Positions 30,993 to 40,243 of a stretch of 52,193 nt of DNA are shown here, one piece after another. Source of the stretch: Bacteroidota bacterium (GTDB taxonomy: Bacteria; Bacteroidota; Bacteroidia; Bacteroidales; F082). Within the stretch, counting starts at the first letter, position 1, and each line of letters begins with the position of its first letter. The notes beneath the pieces were generated by a model that had not been told where the DNA came from, made no database searches, and saw only the letters and a list, made by a program, of their open reading frames with translations. The stretch spans positions 1 to 52,193 of the forward strand of contig JAHLLA010000013.1 in the NCBI GenBank assembly GCA_020444415.1, read 5' to 3'. A program made the position numbers and the translations under genes.

Positions 30993-32317
30993 ATAAAACA
31001 CTCCTGATCATCAAACGTGAGTATTTGTCGAGGGTAAAGAAGAAATCCTTTATCATCATGACGATATTGGGTCCGATTTTGATGGCAGCTACCATCATCC
31101 TTCCTGCTTTTCTTGCTGATTGGAGTGAAGCAACACACAAAAGGATAGCTGTATTGGACGAAACCGGTTGGTTTTATGAAAAATTCGACGACCAGGACAA
31201 CATCACTTTTTATTATTTGTACGATGACCTTGAAACCAGTAAAGAAAAAACGATCAGCGAAAAAGGAGATTTACTCTTATACATCCCCCGGACGGAATTA
31301 AACATACCTGTAAATGCCGAACTATTCTCGGTCAAACAACCTGGCCTGAATGTTACATCTTACATCAGGAATGTGATGAAAACTGAAATTGAAAACAAAA
31401 AGCTGCTGGCTTCAGGTATCGACCCGGAAGTAATCAAATCGGCGAAGGTTAATATCAATCTTTCTACCATTAGGATTGAAGAAGGGGGTATAGAGAAAAA
31501 AAGCAACACAGAAGTTGAGGTAGGGCTTTCAATATTCGCCGGAATTATGATCTACTTTTTCATTTTCCTTTTCGGAGCCCAGGTACTGAAAGGGGTTATG
31601 GAAGAAAAATCGTCTCGCATTGTTGAAGTTATAATTTCCTCGGTGAAACCCACCCAACTGATGATGGGCAAAATAATTGGCATCGCATTGGTGGGCCTGA
31701 CCCAATTTTTTCTCTGGATCATCTTAACGGGTCTGTTCCTGGGTATTTTTCAGGCCGGCATATTCCAGGGCGATTTGCAGGAGAGTTTGATGCCTTTCAA
31801 CCAGTCCAATACAATTATTGAGCAATCGGCACCTACAACATCACCGGTTGAAATGGATGAATTTACCATGATCACAGAGATCTTAAACGGTATCAATTTC
31901 AAGGTGATGATCTTCAGTTTCATTTTTTATTTCCTGGGAGGCTTTTTATTATACGCTTCACTTTTTGCAGCTATCGGTGGAGCCGTTGACCAGGATGCCG
32001 ACACCCAGCAATTTATGCTACCCGTTTCAATTCCCCTGGTTTTTTCCGTTATGATGGTGGGCGTCATTACCAGCCAGCCAGATGGACCAGTGGCCATGTG
32101 GATGTCGTTTATTCCCTTCACATCACCGGTTATTATGATGATGCGTATCCCTTTTGGCGTACCCATGTGGCAAATCTGGACTTCAGCAGCCTTGTTAATT
32201 TCCGGTTTCATAGCAACTACTTGGCTGGCAGGAAAAATCTATCGCACAGGTATTCTCATGTACGGCAAAAAAGTCAATTATGCAGAAATCTGGAAGTGGT
32301 TAAGAAACAAGTATTAA
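30989..32317 (+). CDS. ABC-2-type permease (NatB-like)
   Basis: Membrane partner of the preceding ATPase, 442 residues. One membrane helix near the N-terminus (about 22-42) is followed by a ~140-residue extracytoplasmic domain. A cluster of five or so helices occupies residues ~180-435, with the cytosolic coupling segment GVMEEKSSRIVEVIISSVKP, the hallmark of the NatB/ABC2_membrane_3 family. NatAB of Bacillus exports Na+, but the substrate here is not predictable. The start overlaps the ATPase stop by four bases. Confidence 0.9.
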   Translation: MNKTLLIIKREYLSRVKKKSFIIMTILGPILMAATIILPAFLADWSEATHKRIAVLDETGWFYEKFDDQDNITFYYLYDDLETSKEKTISEKGDLLLYIPRTELNIPVNAELFSVKQPGLNVTSYIRNVMKTEIENKKLLASGIDPEVIKSAKVNINLSTIRIEEGGIEKKSNTEVEVGLSIFAGIMIYFFIFLFGAQVLKGVMEEKSSRIVEVIISSVKPTQLMMGKIIGIALVGLTQFFLWIILTGLFLGIFQAGIFQGDLQESLMPFNQSNTIIEQSAPTTSPVEMDEFTMITEILNGINFKVMIFSFIFYFLGGFLLYASLFAAIGGAVDQDADTQQFMLPVSIPLVFSVMMVGVITSQPDGPVAMWMSFIPFTSPVIMMMRIPFGVPMWQIWTSAALLISGFIATTWLAGKIYRTGILMYGKKVNYAEIWKWLRNKY

Positions 32318-32391
32318 TCATTGAACCATAACTTTACATCTAAATTTTTGAATATCAGAAAGAAAGCAATTGCACGATTTATTCTATATAA

Positions 32392-32423
32392 ATTGTTAAT
32401 TCTCAAATAATATTCTATTTTTG
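32392..32423 (+). promoter_or_regulatory. secDF promoter
   Basis: ATTG (32392-32395), 20-nt spacer, TATTTTTG (32416-32423, exact TAnnTTTG), followed by an approximately 40-nt A/T-rich leader to the secDF ATG. Confidence 0.55.
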
Positions 32424-32466
32424 CACCCTCAAAAAATTGAAGTAAAATCATAAATTTTATAATCAA

Positions 32467-35400
32467 ATGCAAAACAGAGGAGCCATCAAGTTTTTTGCCA
32501 TCGCTTTTGCTTTAGTATGTCTGTATCAGCTTAGTTTTACTTTTGTTACAACAAGGGCTGAAAGAAATGCTAAAGAGTATGCAGTGAACCAAACTGCTCA
32601 AAACCTGGCAGATGAACTTGCAGGGAATGATGAGGTATTAAGAAATTATTACCTGGATTCAATTGCCAAATCAAGAGAAAGTTACTATCTAGATAGTATT
32701 TCAAACTTAGTTGTCTATGACATTCTTATCGATGATTACACTTACAAAGAAGCCAAAGAAAGAGAATTAAATCTCGGGCTTGACCTCAAAGGTGGAATGA
32801 ACGTAGTATTGGATGTTTCTGTTGGCGACATCATTTATGCCCTTTCAGGTAAAAGTGATGACCCTGTCTTTAAAGAGGCTCTTGCATTAACCTACCAGAA
32901 GAAAAAAAGTAGCAATAAAGACTTTGTAACTTTATTCGGAGAATCATTCGAGGAAGTGGACCCCAACGCACAATTGGCATCTATTTTCCTTTTCGAATTC
33001 CGCGATAAAGGTATCACCACAAATTCAACCAACGATGAAGTGCTGGCAGTGATCAGGTCAGAAGCAGAAGGTGCGATCGACCGCTCATTCCAAATCCTCA
33101 GAACACGTATTGACCGCTTTGGTGTGGCCCAGCCCAATATTCAGAAACTGGCTACCAGCGGCCGTATTTTGATCGAATTGCCAGGTATCAAGGATCCGGA
33201 TCGTGTTAGGAAACTGCTACAGGGTACCGCCAAACTTGAATTCTGGGAAACCTATAAATTTTCGGAAGTTTTCCAGTATTTCGATGAAGCCAACGCACAA
33301 TTGCGTAATGAAGAAGTCGTAGAAGACGATTTACAAGCAAACCCTGAATCAATTGAAGAAATGGCTGAACAAACAGCCGCTGAAGGTCAGGAAGCTACTG
33401 AAGAAACTGCAGGTGACAATTTGATGGATGCCGTAAGCGATACGACTTCAGATAAACTACTCGAACAGTTGGAAAGCGATACAACAAGCGCTGATGATAT
33501 GAACTTCCAGCAATATGCCAAAAGATTCCCGTTATACGCTTATCTCAATCCATCCTATGTACAGAATGAAAGCGGACAAACTTTCCCGGCGCAATCTGCC
33601 AGAATGGGTATCGCCGCCATAAAAGATACAGCACGTGTTAACCATATGCTCAGGATGACAAAAGACGTTTTCCCCAGGGATATGAAACTTGTGTGGACAG
33701 TTAAACCCAACCCAGCCAGTCCGGATGTTCTGGAATTAGTTGCTTTAAAAACCACGCAGGGCGAAGCAGCACTCGGAGGAGATGTAATTGTGGATGCCCG
33801 CCAGGATTACGACCAGAATGGTGGCGTTGCAGTGGATATGCAAATGAATTCACAAGGTGCGAAAGTCTGGAAAAGACTTACAGGCGAAAACGTTGGAAGA
33901 CAAATCGCCATTGTACTTGATAATTATGTGTATTCTTATCCTAATGTAAATGACGAAATCCCTACAGGAAGATCATCTATCTCAGGAGGCAGCATGACGC
34001 TGGAAGAGGCGCAAGACCTTGCTAACATTCTTAAGGCTGGTAAATTACCGGCTCCGGCTAAAATTGTTGAGGAAGCTGTTGTTGGACCATCATTGGGTCG
34101 CGAAGCTGTGTCAGCAGGTATGAATTCATTCATTCTTGCTTTCATTATGGTACTGGCTTATATGATTGTTTATTACAACCGTGCAGGATTGGTTGCCAAC
34201 GTGGCACTGATCGCCAATATCTTCTTTTTGTTTGGTGTACTGGCATCACTTGGTGCAGTACTTACATTACCAGGTATGGCAGGTATCGTACTTACACTTG
34301 GTATGGCCGTGGATGCCAACGTAATTATCTTTGAACGTATTAAAGAAGAAGTAAGGGCAGGAAAAGGTGCCCGGCTGGCCATTACAGATGGATATAAAAA
34401 TGCTTATTCAGCCATTATTGACGGTAACGTAACAACATTGCTGACGGGTATCGTGCTTTATATTTTCGGTACAGGCCCTGTTCAGGGCTTTGCAACCACA
34501 CTGATCATCGGTATTCTTTCATCACTATTCACAGCCATCTTTATTTCAAGGCTGATCTTTACATGGATGCTGAATAAGAATATGAAAGTCAGTTTCAGTA
34601 ATAAGTATACCGCTAATTTCCTGGCCAATGCCAGTTTTAATTTTATAAGCGTCCGTAAGAGAGCTTATATCATTTCAGCTGTGCTGATTATCCTAAGTGT
34701 AGGATCACTCGCCATGAGAGGCCTCAATCTCGGTATTGATTTTACAGGCGGACGTACTTATGTGGTACGTTTTGACAAGGATGTAGATGCAGAGCAGGTA
34801 AGAAAAGACTTAACTGCTGAATTTGATGGGGTCATCCCTGACATCAAAACTTTCGGTTCCAATAGCCAGATAAAACTGACTACAAAATTCATGATCGAAA
34901 ATGATTCAGCGTATGTAGATGCATTGATCCAGAAAAAACTGTTTAATAGCATTTCATCATATTATTCAACAGAAATCGACTACAAAGAGTTTTCAACTGA
35001 TACAGAAGGAGAAAATAAATTACTGGGTATTTTAAGCTCCCAGAAAATCGGCCCAACAATTGCTTATGATATACGTACCCGTGCTATTTACGCTATCGTA
35101 TTTGCACTGTTGATCATTTTCGTATACATTGCCATTCGATTTAAAAGATGGCAGTATGGTATGGCGGGTGTGATCGCACTTTTCCATGACTCAATCATTA
35201 CCCTGGGTATGTTCTCCATATTCTATGGATTATTGCCTTTCAGCTTGGAAATTGACCAGGCATTCATTGCAGCCATTCTGACCATTATAGGTTACTCTAT
35301 TAACGATACTGTGATCATCTTCGATCGTATCAGGGAATACACACACCTGTTTCCAAGACATACGCTGAAAAGAAATATCAACGAAGGTTTGAACAGCACC

Positions 35401-35640
35401 CTGGCACGTACGATCAACACATCAGGCACCACTTTGGTTGTATTGCTGGTGATCTTCCTGTTGGGAGGTGAAACGATCAGAGGTTTTGTATTTGCATTGC
35501 TGATCGGTATCCTCGTAGGTACCTATTCATCACTTTTTACGGCGAGTCCGATAGCCTACGATTTATTGGGTGGTGATAAACAAGAGAAAGAAGTACTTGC
35601 GAAAGAAGCCAAAACAACTTCTCGCAAAAAGAAAAATTAG
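32467..35640 (+). CDS. secDF: Protein translocase SecDF fusion
   Basis: Proton-driven accessory of the Sec translocon that pulls exported proteins across the inner membrane. It is 1,057 residues with SecD and SecF fused, as usual in Bacteroidota. The SecD half has TM1 (about 8-27), the LGLDLKGGMNVVLDV motif, a large periplasmic domain and a TM bundle from about 550 with GMAVDANVIIFERIKEE. The SecF half begins at about 730 with LGIDFTGGRTYVV and carries YSINDTVIIFDRIRE. An acidic, low-complexity stretch (about residues 279-344) interrupts the SecD periplasmic region. Own promoter and strong terminator, so it is a single-gene unit. Confidence 0.96.
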   Translation: MQNRGAIKFFAIAFALVCLYQLSFTFVTTRAERNAKEYAVNQTAQNLADELAGNDEVLRNYYLDSIAKSRESYYLDSISNLVVYDILIDDYTYKEAKERELNLGLDLKGGMNVVLDVSVGDIIYALSGKSDDPVFKEALALTYQKKKSSNKDFVTLFGESFEEVDPNAQLASIFLFEFRDKGITTNSTNDEVLAVIRSEAEGAIDRSFQILRTRIDRFGVAQPNIQKLATSGRILIELPGIKDPDRVRKLLQGTAKLEFWETYKFSEVFQYFDEANAQLRNEEVVEDDLQANPESIEEMAEQTAAEGQEATEETAGDNLMDAVSDTTSDKLLEQLESDTTSADDMNFQQYAKRFPLYAYLNPSYVQNESGQTFPAQSARMGIAAIKDTARVNHMLRMTKDVFPRDMKLVWTVKPNPASPDVLELVALKTTQGEAALGGDVIVDARQDYDQNGGVAVDMQMNSQGAKVWKRLTGENVGRQIAIVLDNYVYSYPNVNDEIPTGRSSISGGSMTLEEAQDLANILKAGKLPAPAKIVEEAVVGPSLGREAVSAGMNSFILAFIMVLAYMIVYYNRAGLVANVALIANIFFLFGVLASLGAVLTLPGMAGIVLTLGMAVDANVIIFERIKEEVRAGKGARLAITDGYKNAYSAIIDGNVTTLLTGIVLYIFGTGPVQGFATTLIIGILSSLFTAIFISRLIFTWMLNKNMKVSFSNKYTANFLANASFNFISVRKRAYIISAVLIILSVGSLAMRGLNLGIDFTGGRTYVVRFDKDVDAEQVRKDLTAEFDGVIPDIKTFGSNSQIKLTTKFMIENDSAYVDALIQKKLFNSISSYYSTEIDYKEFSTDTEGENKLLGILSSQKIGPTIAYDIRTRAIYAIVFALLIIFVYIAIRFKRWQYGMAGVIALFHDSIITLGMFSIFYGLLPFSLEIDQAFIAAILTIIGYSINDTVIIFDRIREYTHLFPRHTLKRNINEGLNSTLARTINTSGTTLVVLLVIFLLGGETIRGFVFALLIGILVGTYSSLFTASPIAYDLLGGDKQEKEVLAKEAKTTSRKKKN

Positions 35641-35657
35641 CCTTTAAAACGAGTAAA

Positions 35658-35699
35658 AAAGTCCCATTTCTGATAGCTATCAGGATGGGGCTTTTTTTT
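35658..35699 (+). terminator. Strong intrinsic terminator after secDF
   Basis: An outer stem AGTCCCAT/ATGGGGCT (one wobble) encloses a second perfect palindrome CTGATAGCTATCAG, followed by eight T (35692-35699). It starts 18 nt after the secDF stop. Confidence 0.85.
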
Positions 35700-35701
35700 A
35701 T

Positions 35702-35709
35702 TACTTTTG
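35702..35709 (+). promoter_or_regulatory. -7 box upstream of the tatA-like gene
   Basis: TACTTTTG matches TAnnTTTG exactly, 26 nt upstream of the TTG start and directly after the secDF terminator. Confidence 0.45.
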
Positions 35710-35735
35710 CTTTGTTTTTAATATAGAATAAGGCA

Positions 35736-36077
35736 TTGAGATTACTATTTTTTGATTTTGGAAGTGGCGAAATACTGCTGATCGTTTTGGCAGCATTTCT
35801 TATTTTCGGACCCAGTAAAATCCCTGAAATTGCCAGAAACCTTGGTAAATTCATCAATGATATCAAACGGGCATCGGAAGATATTAAAACGGAGATCAAT
35901 AAAGAGGCTGACAGGATTGAACGCGACAAGAAATTAACCGCCTACAAATCTAAAATTGAGAAGGAACTGGAACCAGAGAGAACATCAGTTCCCTCCGACG
36001 AAAATGATCCATATGAAAATGCAGAAGATAAACCGGACATAAAATCTGATAAAGATTCAACACCCTATACCCAATAA
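35736..36077 (+). CDS. tatA: TatA/E-like twin-arginine translocase subunit
   Basis: Small inner-membrane component of the Tat pathway, 113 residues. It has a short N-terminus, one hydrophobic helix (about 10-24, GEILLIVLAAFLIFG), the FGP hinge, and an amphipathic helix (IPEIARNLGKFINDIKRASE). A charged tail of about 60 residues follows. The FGPSKIPEIAR pattern fits TatA better than TatB, though the tail is long enough that TatB-like is possible. The frame opens at a TTG codon; no ATG lies before the membrane helix, so TTG is taken as the start. It lies 20 nt upstream of the OmpA-family gene. Confidence 0.82.
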   Translation: MRLLFFDFGSGEILLIVLAAFLIFGPSKIPEIARNLGKFINDIKRASEDIKTEINKEADRIERDKKLTAYKSKIEKELEPERTSVPSDENDPYENAEDKPDIKSDKDSTPYTQ

Positions 36078-36097
36078 ATAAGATGTAATATCGTTAC

Positions 36098-38581
36098 ATG
36101 AATCAGCACAATAGCCATAATAACAAACAAATGAACGGTACCTTTTTAAAAACGCTACTGGTTTTATTGATACTAATACCTTTTACAATTAACGCCCAAC
36201 GGAATCCTGCCAAACCTGCCGATGAAGCGTTTGCCAAGCAGCAATACACCATTGCCATCGATAAATATAAAAAAGCCTACACTAAGGTTAAAAAAAACAA
36301 AGAAGAAAAGAACCGAATCACGGCACAACTTGCCGAATGTTATAGACTTACAAGCAACTACAAAAGGGCTGAAGCATCCTACAAAAGACTTATTCTCAAC
36401 GATTGGGATAAAAGGAATCCGGAAATATTGCTCCGCTACGCCGATGCGTTAAAGATCAACGGAAAGTATGAAGAGGCTATAGAACAATACAACGCATACG
36501 CTGAGAAAGTGCCTGATGACCCTCGTGGTAAACGTGGTGCCGAAACAGCAGCACTGGTGCAGGAATGGGTTGAGAATCCATCGAAATATGAAATTACGAA
36601 TATAAAAAAGATCAACTCACGAGAGTCGGACTTCGCCCCGGCTTTTACGAGTGATAATTATAACGAAATCGCTTTTACATCCAATCGTGAAGGCGCTACT
36701 GGCAAAGAAACTGACAACTGGACCGGCGAAAGCTTTACTGATATTTTTGTCGCCAAACTGGATCGGAAAGACGACTGGAGTGAACCAGTTTTATTTGATG
36801 AGTCGGAAACGGTGAATACCAAAGCAAATGAAGGTGCCGCTACTTTCAATAGCAAATTCAATACCCTGTATTTTACACGTTGCCACAACGATGCCCAAAA
36901 AGAATCAGGCTGCCAGGTGTATATGGCGCGCCGGACCGGAAGAAACTGGAACGATCCCGAAATGGTAGATATCAAAGGAATAGACACCATGTCGACCATT
37001 GGACAACCGACCATAAGTGAGAATGAGCTCATCATTTACTTCTCTGCCGACAGAAAAGGTGGTATGGGCGGAAAAGACATCTGGGTAGCCTACCGTGATT
37101 CAAAATCTGATGGCTTCAGAAGACCCTTAAACCTCGGAGATGTAGTGAACACACCAGGTGATGAAATGTTTCCATTTCTAAGAAATGATACCACCCTGTA
37201 TTTTGCTTCTGACGGTCATGGTGGTATGGGCGGACTGGATGTATTTGTTACTACCATTGACACGGCTGGTGAATGGGGCGTACCACAGAACCTGAAATAT
37301 CCCATGAATTCAAGCCAGGATGATTTCGGAATTGCATTTCATCCGACGGAAGAATTTGGATACATCAGTTCCAACCGATCAGGAACACGAGGGGAAGAAG
37401 ATATTTGGTATTTTATTGAGCCCTCCCTTGAATTTACATTATCAGGAACTATAAAAGATGATCGGACGCTGCTGCTGGTGGAGAACGCTTCTGTTAAACT
37501 GGTGGGGTCCAGTGGACTGTCTGTAACAACTATTACCAACCAGGATGGTTTTTATTCATTCGGCAAAAGCCAGATGGAAACCAATACGACTTACGACATT
37601 ATAGTAACCAAACCCAACTATTTTAATAATAGGGGTACCATCACAACAGTTGGAGTTGAATTCAGTAAAGATTTTGAAAAGGATTTCCTGCTGGAACCTA
37701 TTCCTGCTGAACCCGTTGTTTTACCCGAAATTCTTTATGACCTTGCCAAGTGGGATCTGAAACCTCAGTACCAGGACTCGTTGCAGGGACTTATACAAAC
37801 CCTTCGTGATAATCCGAACCTGGTTATTGAGCTTGCCGCCCATACCGATACACGCGATACGGATGAGCGCAATGATATTCTGTCTCAACGCCGTGCACAA
37901 TCAGTGGTTGATTACCTGATCATCAGGGGGATTGAGCCGCAGCGACTTGTAGCCAAAGGATATGGTGAGCATGTTCCAAGGACGCTGAAAAAAGACATCA
38001 TGCGTGATGGTTATCTTTTTACAGAGGGAACCACGCTGGATGACGATTTTATTAACTCACTTGCTTCAAATTCTGAAAAAGAAGCGGCACACCAGTTGAA
38101 TCGTCGGACTGAATTCAGGGTATTGAGAAAAGATTATGTACCGCAGGCCACCAATATAAATATTGCCGATGTGAACATCCTATTGAATCCTGATGACAAC
38201 GCGGTCTTCTTCAGGGAAGAGCCCAAAACAGGTATCTACATTTCATCATGTGTGATTGAGGGTTATAACGAGGAATTTGCCTACGACAGAACATCGCAAC
38301 CCATGATATCACTTGAAAAAGCCCTCGATCTGCTGAAGTGGGGCGCCATCAGTAAAGATAGTTTTGAAGGTGATCCAGAGAAAATTCTGGCAGATAATAC
38401 CATAGCCGACAGGGCCATTATAAATATCAAGGAAATAAGGATCGCTAATAAAACCGTAAAAGACATTCAACTGAAAGTGACCCATAAACTCAATTACGAC
38501 CTGGTTTTTGGTGATGACTTTTTAAAGCAATTCGGTAATTATTCCTACAACACCGAAACGAAGAAGTTGACATTTGAATAG
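36098..38581 (+). CDS. OmpA-family protein: TPR, PD40 propeller, CNA-B-like, OmpA and retropepsin-like C-terminus
   Basis: Exported envelope protein of 827 residues. Order: signal peptide (about 14-33, cut near NAQ), TPR-like helices (about 38-155), PD40/WD40-like propeller (about 170-445, with repeated FTSNREG, YFSADRKGGMGG and YFASDGHGGMGG), a carboxypeptidase-regulatory-like beta-sandwich (about 455-535), and a peptidoglycan-binding OmpA domain (about 538-680, ELAAHTDTRDTDERND and LSQRRAQSVVDYL). This layout resembles PorE of the type IX secretion system. The remaining ~147 residues look like a retropepsin-type domain with a degenerate active site (D730-RTS instead of DTGAS, later LVFGDDFLKQFG). 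Function in anchoring to peptidoglycan is inferred. Confidence 0.8.
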   Translation: MNQHNSHNNKQMNGTFLKTLLVLLILIPFTINAQRNPAKPADEAFAKQQYTIAIDKYKKAYTKVKKNKEEKNRITAQLAECYRLTSNYKRAEASYKRLILNDWDKRNPEILLRYADALKINGKYEEAIEQYNAYAEKVPDDPRGKRGAETAALVQEWVENPSKYEITNIKKINSRESDFAPAFTSDNYNEIAFTSNREGATGKETDNWTGESFTDIFVAKLDRKDDWSEPVLFDESETVNTKANEGAATFNSKFNTLYFTRCHNDAQKESGCQVYMARRTGRNWNDPEMVDIKGIDTMSTIGQPTISENELIIYFSADRKGGMGGKDIWVAYRDSKSDGFRRPLNLGDVVNTPGDEMFPFLRNDTTLYFASDGHGGMGGLDVFVTTIDTAGEWGVPQNLKYPMNSSQDDFGIAFHPTEEFGYISSNRSGTRGEEDIWYFIEPSLEFTLSGTIKDDRTLLLVENASVKLVGSSGLSVTTITNQDGFYSFGKSQMETNTTYDIIVTKPNYFNNRGTITTVGVEFSKDFEKDFLLEPIPAEPVVLPEILYDLAKWDLKPQYQDSLQGLIQTLRDNPNLVIELAAHTDTRDTDERNDILSQRRAQSVVDYLIIRGIEPQRLVAKGYGEHVPRTLKKDIMRDGYLFTEGTTLDDDFINSLASNSEKEAAHQLNRRTEFRVLRKDYVPQATNINIADVNILLNPDDNAVFFREEPKTGIYISSCVIEGYNEEFAYDRTSQPMISLEKALDLLKWGAISKDSFEGDPEKILADNTIADRAIINIKEIRIANKTVKDIQLKVTHKLNYDLVFGDDFLKQFGNYSYNTETKKLTFE

Positions 38582-38600
38582 CCATTCTTAAAGAATATGG

Positions 38601-38638
38601 AATAAGGAATAAACAATAAGAAATAAAAAATAAGGAAT
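38601..38638. repeat. Left A/G-rich flank of the four-helix-bundle element
   Basis: Quasi-periodic AATAAGGAAT / AATAAGAAATAA / TAAGGAAT copies directly before the GTG start. The reverse complement of the right flank (39020-39036) reads AATAAGAAATAAGGAAT, so the gene sits between imperfect inverted repeats. Confidence 0.55.
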
Positions 38639-38640
38639 TA

Positions 38641-39006
38641 GTGGTGAGTTATAGAAAATTTGATCTGGAAGACCGACTGATTGAATTTGCACTAAAAATA
38701 AGCGATATTGTTGATTTATTGCCTGAAACAAGACTGGGAAAGTATATTGCAGGACAGTTAATTCGTTGTGGAACCTCAACAGCACTTAACTATGGAGAGG
38801 CTCAATCAGCAGAATCACCAAATGATTTCATACATAAAATGAAAGTCATTCTTAAAGAACTCAGAGAGACAAGAGTTTGTTTAAAGATCATAGAAAGAAA
38901 ACCTTTATTGAGCAAGGAAAAAACAGAAGAAGTTATGCAGGAGAATAATGAACTTACTGCTATCTTTTTAAAAAGCATTGAAACAGCCCAGAAAAACAGA
39001 TCATGA
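38641..39006 (+). CDS. Four-helix-bundle protein (23S rRNA intervening-sequence type)
   Basis: A 121-residue helical protein of the four-helix-bundle/S23 (IVP) family, recognised by YRKFDLEDRLIEFALKISD, the central LPETRLGKYIAGQLIRCGTS, and NYGEAQSAESPNDFIHKMKV followed by LKELRETRVCLKII. Family members were first seen as proteins encoded in intervening sequences of 23S rRNA genes and relatives act as accessory proteins of diversity-generating retroelements; most, like this one, occur as orphan genes. It starts with GTG (two tandem GTG codons, either possible). The gene is bracketed by inverted A/T-rich repeats and separates two unrelated genes, suggesting an inserted element. Confidence 0.85.
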   Translation: MVSYRKFDLEDRLIEFALKISDIVDLLPETRLGKYIAGQLIRCGTSTALNYGEAQSAESPNDFIHKMKVILKELRETRVCLKIIERKPLLSKEKTEEVMQENNELTAIFLKSIETAQKNRS

Positions 39007-39019
39007 TGCCACATTTTAC

Positions 39020-39036
39020 ATTCCTTATTTCTTATT
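39020..39036. repeat. Right T/C-rich flank of the four-helix-bundle element
   Basis: ATTCCTTATTTCTTATT, the inverted counterpart of the left flank, starting 13 nt after the stop codon. Confidence 0.5.
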
Positions 39037-39068
39037 ATTTATTTCATATTTAAGATATAATTGGCAGT

Positions 39069-40238
39069 ATGAATAAACACGAATCAAGATACAACCAAAG
39101 AGGCGTTTCCGCATCCAAGGAAGATGTACACACGGCGATAAAGAATATCGATAAGGGTATTTTCCCTAATGCTTTCTGCAAGATCATTCCCGATATTCTT
39201 GGAAACGACAGCCAGTATTGCAATGTAATGCATGCTGATGGGGCCGGCACCAAGTCGTCGCTGGCCTATACGTATTGGAAAGAAACCGGTGATCTTTCCG
39301 TTTGGAAAGGCATTGCACAGGACGCCATTGTAATGAATACTGACGACTTGCTTTGTGTAGGTATTACCAATGACATTCTGCTGTCGTCCACCATTGGTCG
39401 AAATAAAAACCTGGTTCCGGGCGAAGTTATTAAAGCCATTATTGAAGGTACTTCCGAGTTTATCGAAAAGATGAAACAACATGGTGTTACCATGCATCTT
39501 ACAGGAGGTGAAACTGCCGATATAGGTGACCTGGTTCGTACTATTATTGTCGATTCGACGGTTACAGCAAGGCTGAAAAGAAATCAGGTAATTGAAAATC
39601 ATATCCAGGCAGGTGACGTCATTGTCGGACTTTCTTCATTCGGACAGGCAATCTACGAAAACACCTATAACGGTGGTATGGGAAGCAATGGATTAACCTC
39701 CGCTCGGCATGATGTGTTTGATCATGAATTAGCCAAAAAATACCCCGAAAGTTTTGATCCGATGATCCCAACGGATCTTGTTTATTCCGGGAAGAAAAAA
39801 CTCACCGATAATTCAGAAATTGATGGTGTTGATGTCGGAAAACTGGTGCTATCCCCTACCCGTACCTATGCACCAGTAATGAAAAAGGCATTTGACCAGT
39901 TCAGAAACCAGATTCACGGCATTATCCACTGCAGTGGTGGGGCACAAACAAAAGTATTGAATTTTGTTGATGATCTGCATATCTTAAAAGACAATATGTT
40001 CCCAACACCGCCTTTGTTTAAACTCATCCAGGAACAATCGGGGACGGACTGGAAAGAGATGTACCAGGTATTCAATATGGGGCACCGGCTGGAAGTGTAT
40101 TTACCGGAAACTTTTGCTGAAGACCTCATTCAGATTTCAAAATCATTTGGTGTGGATGCGAGGATCATAGGGAGATGTGAATCTGTTGAAAAAAAGATGC
40201 TGACCATCGTTTCCGAACATGGGGTATTTGGATATTAA
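39069..40238 (+). CDS. purM: Phosphoribosylformylglycinamidine cyclo-ligase (AIR synthetase)
   Basis: Purine biosynthesis step five, ATP-dependent closure of FGAM to AIR, cytosolic. It is 389 residues in the long form found in Bacteroidota. Family motifs visible are the N-terminal RYNQRGVSASKED, the nucleotide-binding ADGAGTKSSLAY (about 56-67), QDAIVMNTDDLLCVG, GGETADIGD (about 147-155) and the C-terminal GHRLEVYLPE. No other pur genes are nearby. It is isolated between two repeat-rich intervals. Confidence 0.9.
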   Translation: MNKHESRYNQRGVSASKEDVHTAIKNIDKGIFPNAFCKIIPDILGNDSQYCNVMHADGAGTKSSLAYTYWKETGDLSVWKGIAQDAIVMNTDDLLCVGITNDILLSSTIGRNKNLVPGEVIKAIIEGTSEFIEKMKQHGVTMHLTGGETADIGDLVRTIIVDSTVTARLKRNQVIENHIQAGDVIVGLSSFGQAIYENTYNGGMGSNGLTSARHDVFDHELAKKYPESFDPMIPTDLVYSGKKKLTDNSEIDGVDVGKLVLSPTRTYAPVMKKAFDQFRNQIHGIIHCSGGAQTKVLNFVDDLHILKDNMFPTPPLFKLIQEQSGTDWKEMYQVFNMGHRLEVYLPETFAEDLIQISKSFGVDARIIGRCESVEKKMLTIVSEHGVFGY

Positions 40239-40243
40239 AATTC

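Noticed and set aside
38641-39036. Insertion sequence with transposase
   Set aside because: The encoded protein is a four-helix bundle with no DDE, HUH or serine-recombinase motifs; only an IVS-like element is supported.
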